DNA of 64,000 nucleotides from Halomonas sp. CH40 (lineage in GTDB: Bacteria; Pseudomonadota; Gammaproteobacteria; Pseudomonadales; Halomonadaceae). Within the stretch, counting starts at the first letter, position 1; each line of letters starts with the position of its first letter. The stretch covers positions 806,001 through 870,000 of the forward strand of contig CP112982.1 of assembly GCA_041875495.1 (NCBI GenBank), written 5' to 3'. Below, piece after piece: positions 46,791-54,983 of this stretch. A program made the translations under genes and the position numbers. The notes under the pieces are model-generated. The model saw only the letters and a program-made list of their open reading frames with translations, was not told the origin of the DNA and did not search any database.

Positions 46791-49700
46791 ATGTCTGATA
46801 GCCATCTCACCAATAATGCCATGGGGCTGTACATTGCGCTGATTCAGCACCGTTGGCAGCAATTTTTTGATAGCGCATCGGTGAATCGTGGCCTCTACTA
46901 TGCCCAGCATGGGAATGTGTTGGACGGCGTGACGATTGAACGCGATGAGGAGTGGCTGACTCTCTCCGGTGAGGTTAAGGGGAGTGAAAAGTGCCCTTAC
47001 CAGACAGCTATCACTATCAATGTGCTTGATAGGGAGTTGTTAACCGACTGTAGCTGTCCGGTGGGTTCCAGATGCAAGCATGCGGTGGCCTTGATCCAGG
47101 CTTTTCTGAACCAGATGATTGGCGGGCCTGAAAATCGGAAGGAACGTCAGTTGTCTTCCGGGGGTGCGGGTAAACCGAATGAACATGACATGCTCAAAAA
47201 GCGCTGGGAAAACTGGATCACACAGCTATCGTCAGCCTCAGCGTCGCCTGATCCGCAAGACTGTGTCGGTGCCGAGTACCGGCTGGCTCTTTTTGTTGAT
47301 AGCCGTGATTGGGCGGGGCAAATTCAAAATCTCGCGGTGTTGCCGGTATGGTTGCGTCCCTCCAAGCAGAAAAGTAAAAGCAAAAAGCAGAGCTGGGTGT
47401 CGCCACGTCCTATTGATGTTGAGTACGGCGGCAAGCTGTTGCCAGCCCCTGAAGGAGGTTGGCCGTCTGAGCAGGAAGACCTTCTTGATCAACTGATGCA
47501 CGGCGGGCACGAGTTCAGTTGGTCCAGAGCGCATGAACGCTTGAAGCTGGTATCCCATGCCTTTCAGGCCCGCGCATTGTGGACCCTGATAGAAAGTGAC
47601 ACACCGCCATTAGTGTTTTTCCGCAAGCAGACGGGGCCTCAGCTGGAACCTGGCGGCGATTGCCAATTGGCGCCGCGCTGGCAGGCAGACAGCAAGGGAG
47701 TGCAGCATCTGAAAGCCGCCACTTTGCCGGAAGGTGCCCTTTCATCTAATGCGATGATTGCCAAGGTTGGGCGCGGCCTTTGCTATCTCGACCCTGATAA
47801 GGGGTTGTTTGGCCGCATGGAGGGCTCTGTCGAGCTGGTTGAAAAGCTACATCGATCACCGCCGGTGCCACCAGAGATCAGCCGCTGGCTGAGTGAGCGG
47901 CTTGATCAATTGCCAGCGTTTGCTGATCAGCTTCCGCCGCCAACAAAAGTAGAAGAGAAAACCCTCAAGAATGTCGCGCCAACACTCAAGGTGACTATGT
48001 GCGTGGCGGAAGGCCAGGTTGGCTTTCGCCACGGTGCGCCGCTGCCGCGCTGGGTTCGCGTGGGGGCTGGCGTGGTGAGCTTTGACTACGCGGGCATTGA
48101 CGTGCCGCCGGAAGAAAAAAACACCTCCCAAGGGTACCGTGATGGGCAGCGATTGACGGTTCAGCGGGATCTTGAAGCTGAGCGCGCGCTGGTACGCAAA
48201 CTGCCATCCGGCATGGTGATCCTCGAACAGCTGATGAAAGTGGATGCTGTCCCTGATCATCTGGAGGTACCACCCTGGACCCTGCTGCTGCCCCGTAATG
48301 GCGAACTGCCCAGGCAGGCAACCGAGTGGCAAACGCATCTGGCCGGCCCCGATGAGTGGTGGGCGATGATTGATATCCTGCGTAAAGCGGGTTGCCTGAT
48401 TGCGTTCAGCGATGAGTTCCCTAAACCCCCGATCTACCTGGAGCCTGAAGCCTGGTACGGTGAGCTTGAGCCGTCGGGCAATGGCTGGTTTGACCTGGCG
48501 CTGGATATCGACGTGGAGGGGGAGCGGATCAACCTTCTGCCGATTCTGCGGCAATTGCTCCGGCGTGATGATTTCCCCCTGGAAGCGGATGAAAATGAAC
48601 CCAGTGAGGCAAGCTGGACGGTGGATCTGGGCGAACGTCGCCACCTGACGTTGCCGCTGGCGAAGTTGCGGGCCTTGATGGCGCCCATTCTGGATTGGCT
48701 GGGCGATGAGCGTGAAGCCGAATCCAGAGTTGCCTTGCCCCTGACGGCAGCCGAGCACCTTGCTCCCGTGGCGGAGCATGAGCGTTGGGGTGGGCGTGAG
48801 GAAGTGACCGCCCTGGCGCAGCGCCTGCGTAAACTTCCGGCAAGCTTGCCTGCACCGGATGGTTTCAGCGGTGAGCTGCGCGATTATCAGGCCAGGGGAC
48901 TGGCCTGGTTGCATTTTCTCGCTGAGCTGGGGACAGGGGGCATTCTGGCTGACGATATGGGGCTGGGCAAAACGGTGCAGGTGCTGGCCCATGTGTTGGA
49001 CGAGCGGGCACGTGGCGCCCTGAAAACGCCGACGCTGGTAATCGCCCCGACCAGTCTGGTCGGTAACTGGTGTAGCGAGGCAGCACGTTTTGCACCGACA
49101 CTCAAGGTGATGGCGCTGCAGGGTAATAAGGCCCAGCGTGAGCGCCAGTTTGACCAGGCGCTGCCGGAAGCGGATCTGGTCGTGACCACCTATGCGCTGT
49201 TGATTCGTGATCTGGAACGTCTGCGTGAAACGGCCTTTGGTCTACTGGTGCTGGATGAAGCACAGGCGATCAAGAACGCTGCCAGTCAGACGGCTCGGGC
49301 GGTGCGTGCCCTGGACGCCGAGCGCGCTTTGGCGATGACCGGTACGCCCCTGGAAAACCACTTGGGTGAGCTGTGGGCGCAACTGGATGCCGTGGCACCC
49401 GGTGCGCTGGGCAGCCAGCAATGGTTTGGTCAGCACTTTCGAACGCCGATCGAGAAAGAAGGCAATGGGGCTGTTCGTGAGCAACTGTCGCGTCGCCTTG
49501 CCCCGCTGATGCTGCGGCGAACCAAGCAGCAGGTACTGGCGGAACTCCCGCAAATCACCGAGACCCGTCGTGAAGTCACCCTGACGGGCACCCAACGTGA
49601 GCTGTATGAAAGCCTGCGTCTGGCTCAGCACCAGCGTGTTCAGCAAGCCGTGGCAGAACGCGGCCTGGCCAGCTCCGGCATTGTGATGCTGGATGCCCTG

Positions 49701-50297
49701 CTTAAGTTGCGTCAGGTGTGCTGCGACCCGCGTCTGGTCAAGCTGGATAGTGCCCGCAAGGTTAAGCGCTCAGCCAAGCTTGACCAACTACAGACATTAT
49801 TGCCGCCGCTGATTGAGGAAGGACGGCGAATTCTGGTGTTTTCACAGTTTACCGAAATGCTGGAGCTGATCAGTCAGGCACTGGAAAAGGCCGGTATCAC
49901 CTACACTAGCCTGACCGGCGACACACCTGGCAAGGTGCGTACACAGCGTGTGGCAGCATTTCAGCAGGGTGAGATTCCGGTTTTTCTGATCAGCCTGAAA
50001 GCAGGCGGTACCGGGCTTAACCTGACAGCCGCCGATACCGTGATTCACTATGACCCCTGGTGGAACCCAGCAGTAGAGGCGCAGGCGACTGGCCGTGCCC
50101 ATCGTATGGGCCAGCAGAACCCGGTCTTTGTCTACAAGCTGATCTGTGCAGGCACTGTGGAGGAACGCATTCATGATCTGCAGGTACGCAAGGCCGACCT
50201 TGCGGCCTCAATTCTGGAAGGCGGTGCTGAGCGTCAGAGCGATGGCCCGCTGTTTGAGGAAGAAGACCTGGAGTTGCTGTTCGCCCCGATAACCTGA
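46791..50297 (+). CDS. SWIM zinc-finger SNF2-family helicase
   Basis: Large ATP-dependent DNA translocase related to RapA/HepA-type SNF2 proteins. The product is 1168 aa. The N-terminal SWIM finger is DCSCPVGSRCKHAVALI (about residues 83-99). The C-terminal SNF2 core (about 690-1160) has ILADDMGLGKTVQVLAH, VIAPTSLVGNW, VLDEAQAIKN, AMTGTPLENHLGELW, ILVFSQFTEMLELI, SLKAGGTGLNLTAAD and ATGRAHRMGQ. A middle region (about 200-660) resembles the SNF2_assoc part of bacterial homologues. Bacterial SWIM-SNF2 proteins are common but little studied; a role in transcription or repair is likely. Confidence 0.92.
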   Translation: MSDSHLTNNAMGLYIALIQHRWQQFFDSASVNRGLYYAQHGNVLDGVTIERDEEWLTLSGEVKGSEKCPYQTAITINVLDRELLTDCSCPVGSRCKHAVALIQAFLNQMIGGPENRKERQLSSGGAGKPNEHDMLKKRWENWITQLSSASASPDPQDCVGAEYRLALFVDSRDWAGQIQNLAVLPVWLRPSKQKSKSKKQSWVSPRPIDVEYGGKLLPAPEGGWPSEQEDLLDQLMHGGHEFSWSRAHERLKLVSHAFQARALWTLIESDTPPLVFFRKQTGPQLEPGGDCQLAPRWQADSKGVQHLKAATLPEGALSSNAMIAKVGRGLCYLDPDKGLFGRMEGSVELVEKLHRSPPVPPEISRWLSERLDQLPAFADQLPPPTKVEEKTLKNVAPTLKVTMCVAEGQVGFRHGAPLPRWVRVGAGVVSFDYAGIDVPPEEKNTSQGYRDGQRLTVQRDLEAERALVRKLPSGMVILEQLMKVDAVPDHLEVPPWTLLLPRNGELPRQATEWQTHLAGPDEWWAMIDILRKAGCLIAFSDEFPKPPIYLEPEAWYGELEPSGNGWFDLALDIDVEGERINLLPILRQLLRRDDFPLEADENEPSEASWTVDLGERRHLTLPLAKLRALMAPILDWLGDEREAESRVALPLTAAEHLAPVAEHERWGGREEVTALAQRLRKLPASLPAPDGFSGELRDYQARGLAWLHFLAELGTGGILADDMGLGKTVQVLAHVLDERARGALKTPTLVIAPTSLVGNWCSEAARFAPTLKVMALQGNKAQRERQFDQALPEADLVVTTYALLIRDLERLRETAFGLLVLDEAQAIKNAASQTARAVRALDAERALAMTGTPLENHLGELWAQLDAVAPGALGSQQWFGQHFRTPIEKEGNGAVREQLSRRLAPLMLRRTKQQVLAELPQITETRREVTLTGTQRELYESLRLAQHQRVQQAVAERGLASSGIVMLDALLKLRQVCCDPRLVKLDSARKVKRSAKLDQLQTLLPPLIEEGRRILVFSQFTEMLELISQALEKAGITYTSLTGDTPGKVRTQRVAAFQQGEIPVFLISLKAGGTGLNLTAADTVIHYDPWWNPAVEAQATGRAHRMGQQNPVFVYKLICAGTVEERIHDLQVRKADLAASILEGGAERQSDGPLFEEEDLELLFAPIT

Positions 50298-50334
50298 GGG
50301 GCTATGCAGGACGTCTGCTTGGTTTTAGGCCATG

Positions 50335-50365
50335 TCGCGCTCCCACGCAGCAGCGTGGGAACACG
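50335..50365. repeat. Palindromic intergenic repeat (TCCCACGC hairpin)
   Basis: TCCCACGC at 50341-50348, loop AGCA, GCGTGGGA at 50353-50360, within GTCGCGC...AACACG. This kind of CCCACGC/GCGTGGG palindrome recurs between genes in several gammaproteobacteria. It lies between the convergent SNF2 gene and narK1 and has no T-run. Confidence 0.55.
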
Positions 50366-50407
50366 TACAGCCGATAGGCGGGCAAGGAGCATCCGCTCAT
50401 ATTCAGG

Positions 50408-51895
50408 TTAATGGTGCGGGCCGTCAGCTTCGGCAATCATGCGGTCAACCGAAGAGACATGGTATTCCTCGGCAAAGGCCCCTTCAGGTTCTTTCAGCCA
50501 GATAAAGCAGATCAGCCAGCTCAGAAAGGCGCCTGCGGCCAGAATGTAGAAGAACTGGGTGGGGGTGACAAAGGTGAAAATGGTCAGGTAGACCACCGCA
50601 CCGACGTTGCCGTAGGCACCCGCCATCCCCGAAATCTGCCCGGTAATGCGCCGCTTGATGGAAGGAATAATCCCGAAAGTGGCACCTTCTGAACCTTGAA
50701 CAAAGAAAGAGGTAAAGATGGTCACCGCAATGGCGACGATCAGTGGCCAGCTTTCGTTCATGGTCGCCATCAGGGTAAAGCCGATGAAGATCCCGAACAT
50801 ATAGCTGAGCATGACAAAGCGACGGTTGCCCATACGGTCAGAAACAGCACCGCCCATGGGGCGAGCCACCAGATTCACAAAGGCAAATGACGACGCAATG
50901 ATGCCAGCGGCGGCAGCGGTCAGCCCCCAGGTCTGCTCAAAGAACATGGGCAGCATGGAGATCACCGCCAGTTCAGCGCCAAAGTTGGCAAAATAGGTGC
51001 TGTTCAGGGCAGCGACGCTGTTAAAGGAATACTTGTCGTCCTCCGGCACGCCTTTTTTCAGGATGGGCACATTGACGCGGATGATCTGGGTGACCTGGTA
51101 AACGATGATCGCGAAGATCACCAGATAAGCGATGATGGCGGCACCTGTGGACATGAAGCCCAGATCCTGAATGCGCCAGACCAGAATGGCCAGACAGCCG
51201 ACCAGAGGAATGGTCCACAGGATCAGCTTGACCATATCGCCCCAGGTGCTGACTTCCATGGCCATGGCCTTGCGTGTCTTACGGTGGGAATGGGAACTGG
51301 GGCCATCGGTAATTCCGAACCAGTAATAGACCCCGTAGGCGGCCATGACCACAGCGCTCTGGGCGATGGCCCAGCGCCAACCGTCGTCACCGCCATACAG
51401 GGTGATGGCAATGGTCGGCAGCGTCATGGCGGCAGCGGCAGAACCAAAGTTACCCCAGCCTGCGTAGAAGCCTTCTGCAAAGCCGATATCGCGCGGCTTG
51501 AACCACAGTGCCGTCATGTGGATACCCACCACGAAGCCCGCACCGATGGAGCTGAGGATCAGCCGTGAGACCAGCAGCTGGGTCATGGTATCGCCAAAGG
51601 CAAAGGTCAGCGCCGGGATTGACATAGTGACCATCAGAATTGAAAACACCCGCCGTGGGCCGAAGCGGTCAAGCGCCATGCCCACAATGATACGGGCGGG
51701 AATGGTCAGGGCGACGTTACAGATAGCAAAGAGACGAATATGATCCTGGGTCAGCCAGTCCATTTCACGCAGCATGCTGGTGGCCAGCGGCGCCATGTTG
51801 AACCAGACATAAAACGTAATGAAAAAGGCGATCCAGGTCAGGTGCAGTGCGCGTATCTCGGGCGAGCGCACCTGGAATAATTTAGCGACTTTCAT
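50408..51895 (-). CDS. narK1: NarK1-type nitrate transporter (MFS)
   Basis: Twelve-helix major facilitator, 495 aa, of the nitrate/nitrite porter family. Signature 1 is GFYAGWGNFGSAAAAMTLP (about residues 144-162), and signature 2 is SGMAGAYGNVGAVVYL near 431. Together with FITFYVWFNMAPL at the start, these place it with the type 1 NarK, thought to be proton/nitrate symporters. It lies last in the minus-strand narXL-narK2-uspA-narK1 series. The symbol reflects type only. Confidence 0.9.
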   Translation of the reverse strand: MKVAKLFQVRSPEIRALHLTWIAFFITFYVWFNMAPLATSMLREMDWLTQDHIRLFAICNVALTIPARIIVGMALDRFGPRRVFSILMVTMSIPALTFAFGDTMTQLLVSRLILSSIGAGFVVGIHMTALWFKPRDIGFAEGFYAGWGNFGSAAAAMTLPTIAITLYGGDDGWRWAIAQSAVVMAAYGVYYWFGITDGPSSHSHRKTRKAMAMEVSTWGDMVKLILWTIPLVGCLAILVWRIQDLGFMSTGAAIIAYLVIFAIIVYQVTQIIRVNVPILKKGVPEDDKYSFNSVAALNSTYFANFGAELAVISMLPMFFEQTWGLTAAAAGIIASSFAFVNLVARPMGGAVSDRMGNRRFVMLSYMFGIFIGFTLMATMNESWPLIVAIAVTIFTSFFVQGSEGATFGIIPSIKRRITGQISGMAGAYGNVGAVVYLTIFTFVTPTQFFYILAAGAFLSWLICFIWLKEPEGAFAEEYHVSSVDRMIAEADGPHH

Positions 51896-51933
51896 GGGAT
51901 GTGTTCCTTTTTACCAAGGCAACAGGGTGCCAA

Positions 51934-51975
51934 CAGGGCTTAGCTGGACAGGGCTTAGGACAGGGCTTAGCTGGA
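51934..51975 (-). repeat. Three tandem units spanning the uspA stop codon
   Basis: CAGGGCTTAGCTGGA (51934-51948), CAGGGCTTAGGA (51949-51960) and CAGGGCTTAGCTGGA (51961-51975) follow each other without gaps. The last contains the uspA stop (TTA at 51967-51969 on the plus strand). All unit lengths are multiples of three, so each copy gives a further TAA in the uspA frame. Confidence 0.8.
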
Positions 51976-52422
51976 CATTATCAGCAGCGGGCATTCAGCG
52001 CGCCGGGTGAGAAAGGAGCTGACGCTGCCGAAGGTCATGTAATCCAGTTCATCAACGAAGTAGCTCAGCGACTGGGCAATCAGCCCGCCGTCCGGCGCGT
52101 GGCTGTGGCGAGCGATGACCAGCATGTCAGGAGAGATGCGCTTGCTGGCATCCAGCAGCATCTTGCGCGCATCGCCTTCAGCGATAACCCGCTCAACCTC
52201 CAGGCCTTCCTTCTGAGCCACTTCCACCCCTTCCTGCAGGCTGGCTTTCAGAGTGGCGTATTCCTCGTTGAACAGTTCTTCATTGGCATCGGTCGAATCA
52301 CGCGGATTCTCGACCACGCCCACCAGTACCAGGGTGGGTGACATTGACTGAAACATGGTGATGACCTTGGCCAGTGTCAGCTTGGCGTTGCGAGAGCCAT
52401 CGTAGGCAAGCATGATTTTCAT
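51967..52422 (-). CDS. Universal stress protein (UspA family)
   Basis: The product is 151 aa: MKIMLAYDGSRNAKLTLAKV at the start, VLVGVVENP, and the C-terminal ATP-binding style SSFLTRRAECPLLIMSS, although the usual G-2x-G-9x-G(S/T) is degenerate here (FGSVSSFLTRRAECPLLI). It sits between the two narK genes on the same strand. Possibly an anaerobic or nitrate-stress protein; expression with narK is inferred from position. Confidence 0.85.
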   Translation of the reverse strand: MKIMLAYDGSRNAKLTLAKVITMFQSMSPTLVLVGVVENPRDSTDANEELFNEEYATLKASLQEGVEVAQKEGLEVERVIAEGDARKMLLDASKRISPDMLVIARHSHAPDGGLIAQSLSYFVDELDYMTFGSVSSFLTRRAECPLLIMSS

Positions 52423-52474
52423 GGTGAATCTCCACAGATCAGGGGCCGCCCTGAGGTGTCAGGGCGGCGGCGCA

Positions 52475-54067
52475 TCAAGGGTTCTTGACGTAGGCGTTTT
52501 TGCGCAGGTAGAACCACCAGTTGACGATCAGGCAGAGGGCATAGAAGACCGCAAAGCCATACATGGCCATCTCTGGAGTGCCCGCCTTGATCTGCTCACC
52601 CATCACCCGGGGCGCGATAAAGGCACCGTAAGCGGCGACGGCCGATGTCCAGCCAAGCACAGGGCCTTTCTGCTGGAGGTCAAAAATGAAACCAATGCTG
52701 CGGAAGGTGGAACCGTTACCGATACCGCTGGCGGCGAACAGGACGATGAACAGCAACAGGAACATCCAGAAATACTGGTTCGGGTCGGTGGCGTTGTAGG
52801 CCAGCATCATCACATAGCCCACGGCGGCGGAGGCCACGACCATGACCACTGAAATTGCCTGTGTCACGATGGCACCGCCCAATTTGTCGGAGATCCAGCC
52901 GCCCAGCGGGCGAATAAGGGCACCGACAAATGGCCCCATCCAGGCCCAGGTCAGGGCGCTGGGCGCGTTCGGGTTGGCCACACGGGTGATGGTGCCGTCG
53001 GCGGCAACCTCCATCATGTTGCCGAAAATCACGCTGATGGAGAGCGGCAGGGCCGCTGAGAAACCGATAAAGGAGCCAAAGGTGGCGATGTAGAGCACTG
53101 TCATCGCCCAGGTGTGCTTGTTGGAGAAGATGGCGAACTGCTTCTGGATGTTGGGCTTGATATCACCGGGAATCATGCGCAACATCAGCAGTGTCAGGAG
53201 GATGGTCATCGGCAGGGCGACCCACATATTAAGCCAGCCAAGGGCAACGACACCGATAATGGCAGCCAGAAAGCCGACAGCATAAAGCCCGAGGATCTTG
53301 CCAAACGCCTGCAGAGGAGACCCTGGGTTGGGCGTGATGGCACGAATATTGTTCATTCCAAACCAGCCAGCAAAGGCCAGCGGAATCAGAAAGACCAGCC
53401 AGATAAAGCCTGCGTTCTGAATCCAGGTATCGGTGCCTGCTTCAATCCGGCCAATCAGGGTGCCGCTGGCTTTTTGCAGTTCCATGGGGTCGCCGCCGAG
53501 GGCACCAAAGATGCCCACCGTCATCACCAGCGGAATCAGGATCTGCATGGTGGTGACGCCGAAGTTGCCAAGCCCGGCGTTCATGCCCAGCGCATAGCCC
53601 TGCTGCTTCTTGGGGAAAAAGCTGGAGATATTGCTCATTGAATTGGCGAAGTTGCCGCCACCAATGCCGGAAAGCAGCGCCAGCGCCTGGAACATCCAGA
53701 AGGGCGTAGACGGGTTCATCAATGCAATACCGGTGCCCAGAGCCGGAACCATCAGCAGTGCCGTGGTCAGAAAAATGGTGTTGCGCCCGCCCGCGATCCG
53801 AATCATGAAAGAGGCAGGAATCCGCAGGGTTGCCCCGGAAAGGCCGGCAATGGCTGTAAGGGTAAACAGCTGATCAACGCTGAACGGAAAGCCGAGATTC
53901 TGCATCTGGGTGGTGATCATCCCCCACATCAACCAGACGGCGAACCCCATCAATAGGCTGGGAATGGAAATCCACAGATTGCGATTGGCAATGCGTTTGC
54001 CTTCCTGTTCCCAAAACGTGGGGTCTTCAATTTCCCAACGTTCTATATCGGCATTTTTTTTACTCAT
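52475..54067 (-). CDS. narK2: NarK2-type nitrate/nitrite transporter (MFS)
   Basis: The product is 530 aa, with the nitrate signature GGNFANSMSNISSFFPKKQQG (stretch GGNFANSMSNISSFFP at about residues 138-153) followed by ALGMNAGLGNFGVTTMQ, as in E. coli NarK, and helix 7 to 12 region intact. It has a longer N-terminal cytoplasmic segment (about 28 residues, IERWEIEDPTFWEQEGKRIA) that is typical of type 2 NarK. Likely nitrate/nitrite exchange. The promoter region lies at 54068-54290. Confidence 0.92.
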   Translation of the reverse strand: MSKKNADIERWEIEDPTFWEQEGKRIANRNLWISIPSLLMGFAVWLMWGMITTQMQNLGFPFSVDQLFTLTAIAGLSGATLRIPASFMIRIAGGRNTIFLTTALLMVPALGTGIALMNPSTPFWMFQALALLSGIGGGNFANSMSNISSFFPKKQQGYALGMNAGLGNFGVTTMQILIPLVMTVGIFGALGGDPMELQKASGTLIGRIEAGTDTWIQNAGFIWLVFLIPLAFAGWFGMNNIRAITPNPGSPLQAFGKILGLYAVGFLAAIIGVVALGWLNMWVALPMTILLTLLMLRMIPGDIKPNIQKQFAIFSNKHTWAMTVLYIATFGSFIGFSAALPLSISVIFGNMMEVAADGTITRVANPNAPSALTWAWMGPFVGALIRPLGGWISDKLGGAIVTQAISVVMVVASAAVGYVMMLAYNATDPNQYFWMFLLLFIVLFAASGIGNGSTFRSIGFIFDLQQKGPVLGWTSAVAAYGAFIAPRVMGEQIKAGTPEMAMYGFAVFYALCLIVNWWFYLRKNAYVKNP

Positions 54068-54271
54068 GGTGTACCTCCCCCTTGGACCAAAACACAGCGT
54101 CGTGCTGGAATATCAAGAAAGATACGCCTTGGTTAATGTTGGCGAAATGGGGGCGAAAAGGTACCGGAAAGCCTCATCTACCACTTGAGGGGTATAGGGG
54201 GTTTTTGATTAGGTGTATGATTTTATTGGTTTTTATATATTGTTGGCGGGTGTTATTGCAAGCAATTAAAG

Positions 54272-54291
54272 ACCCCCAAGTCTTTGGGGGT
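54272..54291 (-). terminator. Hairpin after narL
   Basis: ACCCCCAA at 54272-54279 and TTGGGGGT at 54284-54291 pair perfectly over a 4-nt loop. On the minus strand this lies 24 bp after the narL stop, and the following CTTTAATT is a poor T-run. One arm also reads TACCCCC, near the NarL heptamer TACYYMT, so it might instead act in narK2 control. A second word, TACCCCT, occurs on the minus strand near 54190. Confidence 0.5.
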
Positions 54292-54315
54292 ATCTACACA
54301 GAATCGGGGAATAAC

Positions 54316-54981
54316 TCAGTTAAAACCTTCCTGGACAGCCCAGACGGCGGCTTCTACCCGGGAGCGCAAGTGCAACTTCTTGAGCAGATGTTTGACGTGA
54401 ACCTTGACGGTTCCTTCGGTGATATCCAGTTTACGGGCAATCAGCTTGTTGGACATGCCCGCGGCAAGCTCGCGCAGGATTTCCTTTTCCCGCTGGGTGA
54501 GTACATCCGCAGACGGGGTTGCGGGGGCCGCGCGGTGGTTGCGTAAGGCTTCAGCCAGCAGGGCGGTGAGGTTTTCACTGATGGCCATGCGCCCTTTGGC
54601 GGCCTGGCGCAGCTGATGCACCATGTCCTCGGGCTCCATATCCTTGAGCAGGTAGCCGTCGGCGCCACCGCGTAGCGCATCCACCACGTCATTTTCCTGA
54701 TCGGACACCGTATACATGATAATTCGTCCGGTGTAACCGGCATCACGCAGGTTTTTCAGGGTGGTCAGTCCATCCATTTCCGGCATGTTGAGATCCAGCA
54801 GCAACATGTCAGGCTCAAGGGCGGTGGCCTGTTCGATGCCTTCTGCGGGGGAACCGGTATCAAACACCAGATCAAGGTCGTCCTCTATTTCCAGCAGCTG
54901 GCGAACGCCCCGGCGCAGTAACGGATGATCATCAATTACCATGATGGTCGCGGGTCGATCATCGTGGGTCGCAGTGGCCAT
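54316..54981 (-). CDS. narL: Nitrate/nitrite response regulator NarL
   Basis: The product is 221 aa: receiver domain with phospho-acceptor Asp in LLLDLNMPEMDG (about D63), acidic pocket MVIDDHP, conserved Lys in YLLKDMEPED, and a C-terminal LuxR-type helix-turn-helix (LTQREKEILRELAAGMSNKLIARKLDITEGTVKVHV, of which EGTVKVHVKHLLKKL is typical). It is the partner of NarX, whose gene ends 2 nt upstream. Confidence 0.94.
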   Translation of the reverse strand: MATATHDDRPATIMVIDDHPLLRRGVRQLLEIEDDLDLVFDTGSPAEGIEQATALEPDMLLLDLNMPEMDGLTTLKNLRDAGYTGRIIMYTVSDQENDVVDALRGGADGYLLKDMEPEDMVHQLRQAAKGRMAISENLTALLAEALRNHRAAPATPSADVLTQREKEILRELAAGMSNKLIARKLDITEGTVKVHVKHLLKKLHLRSRVEAAVWAVQEGFN

Positions 54982-54983
54982 AC

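Noticed and set aside
47856..48992. A 378-codon minus-strand frame over the SNF2 gene
   Set aside because: Antisense shadow; the plus strand carries the recognisable protein.
50341..50360. CRISPR-like or terminator role for the TCCCACGC hairpin
   Set aside because: A single copy, no spacers, no T-run; better described as a dispersed intergenic palindrome.
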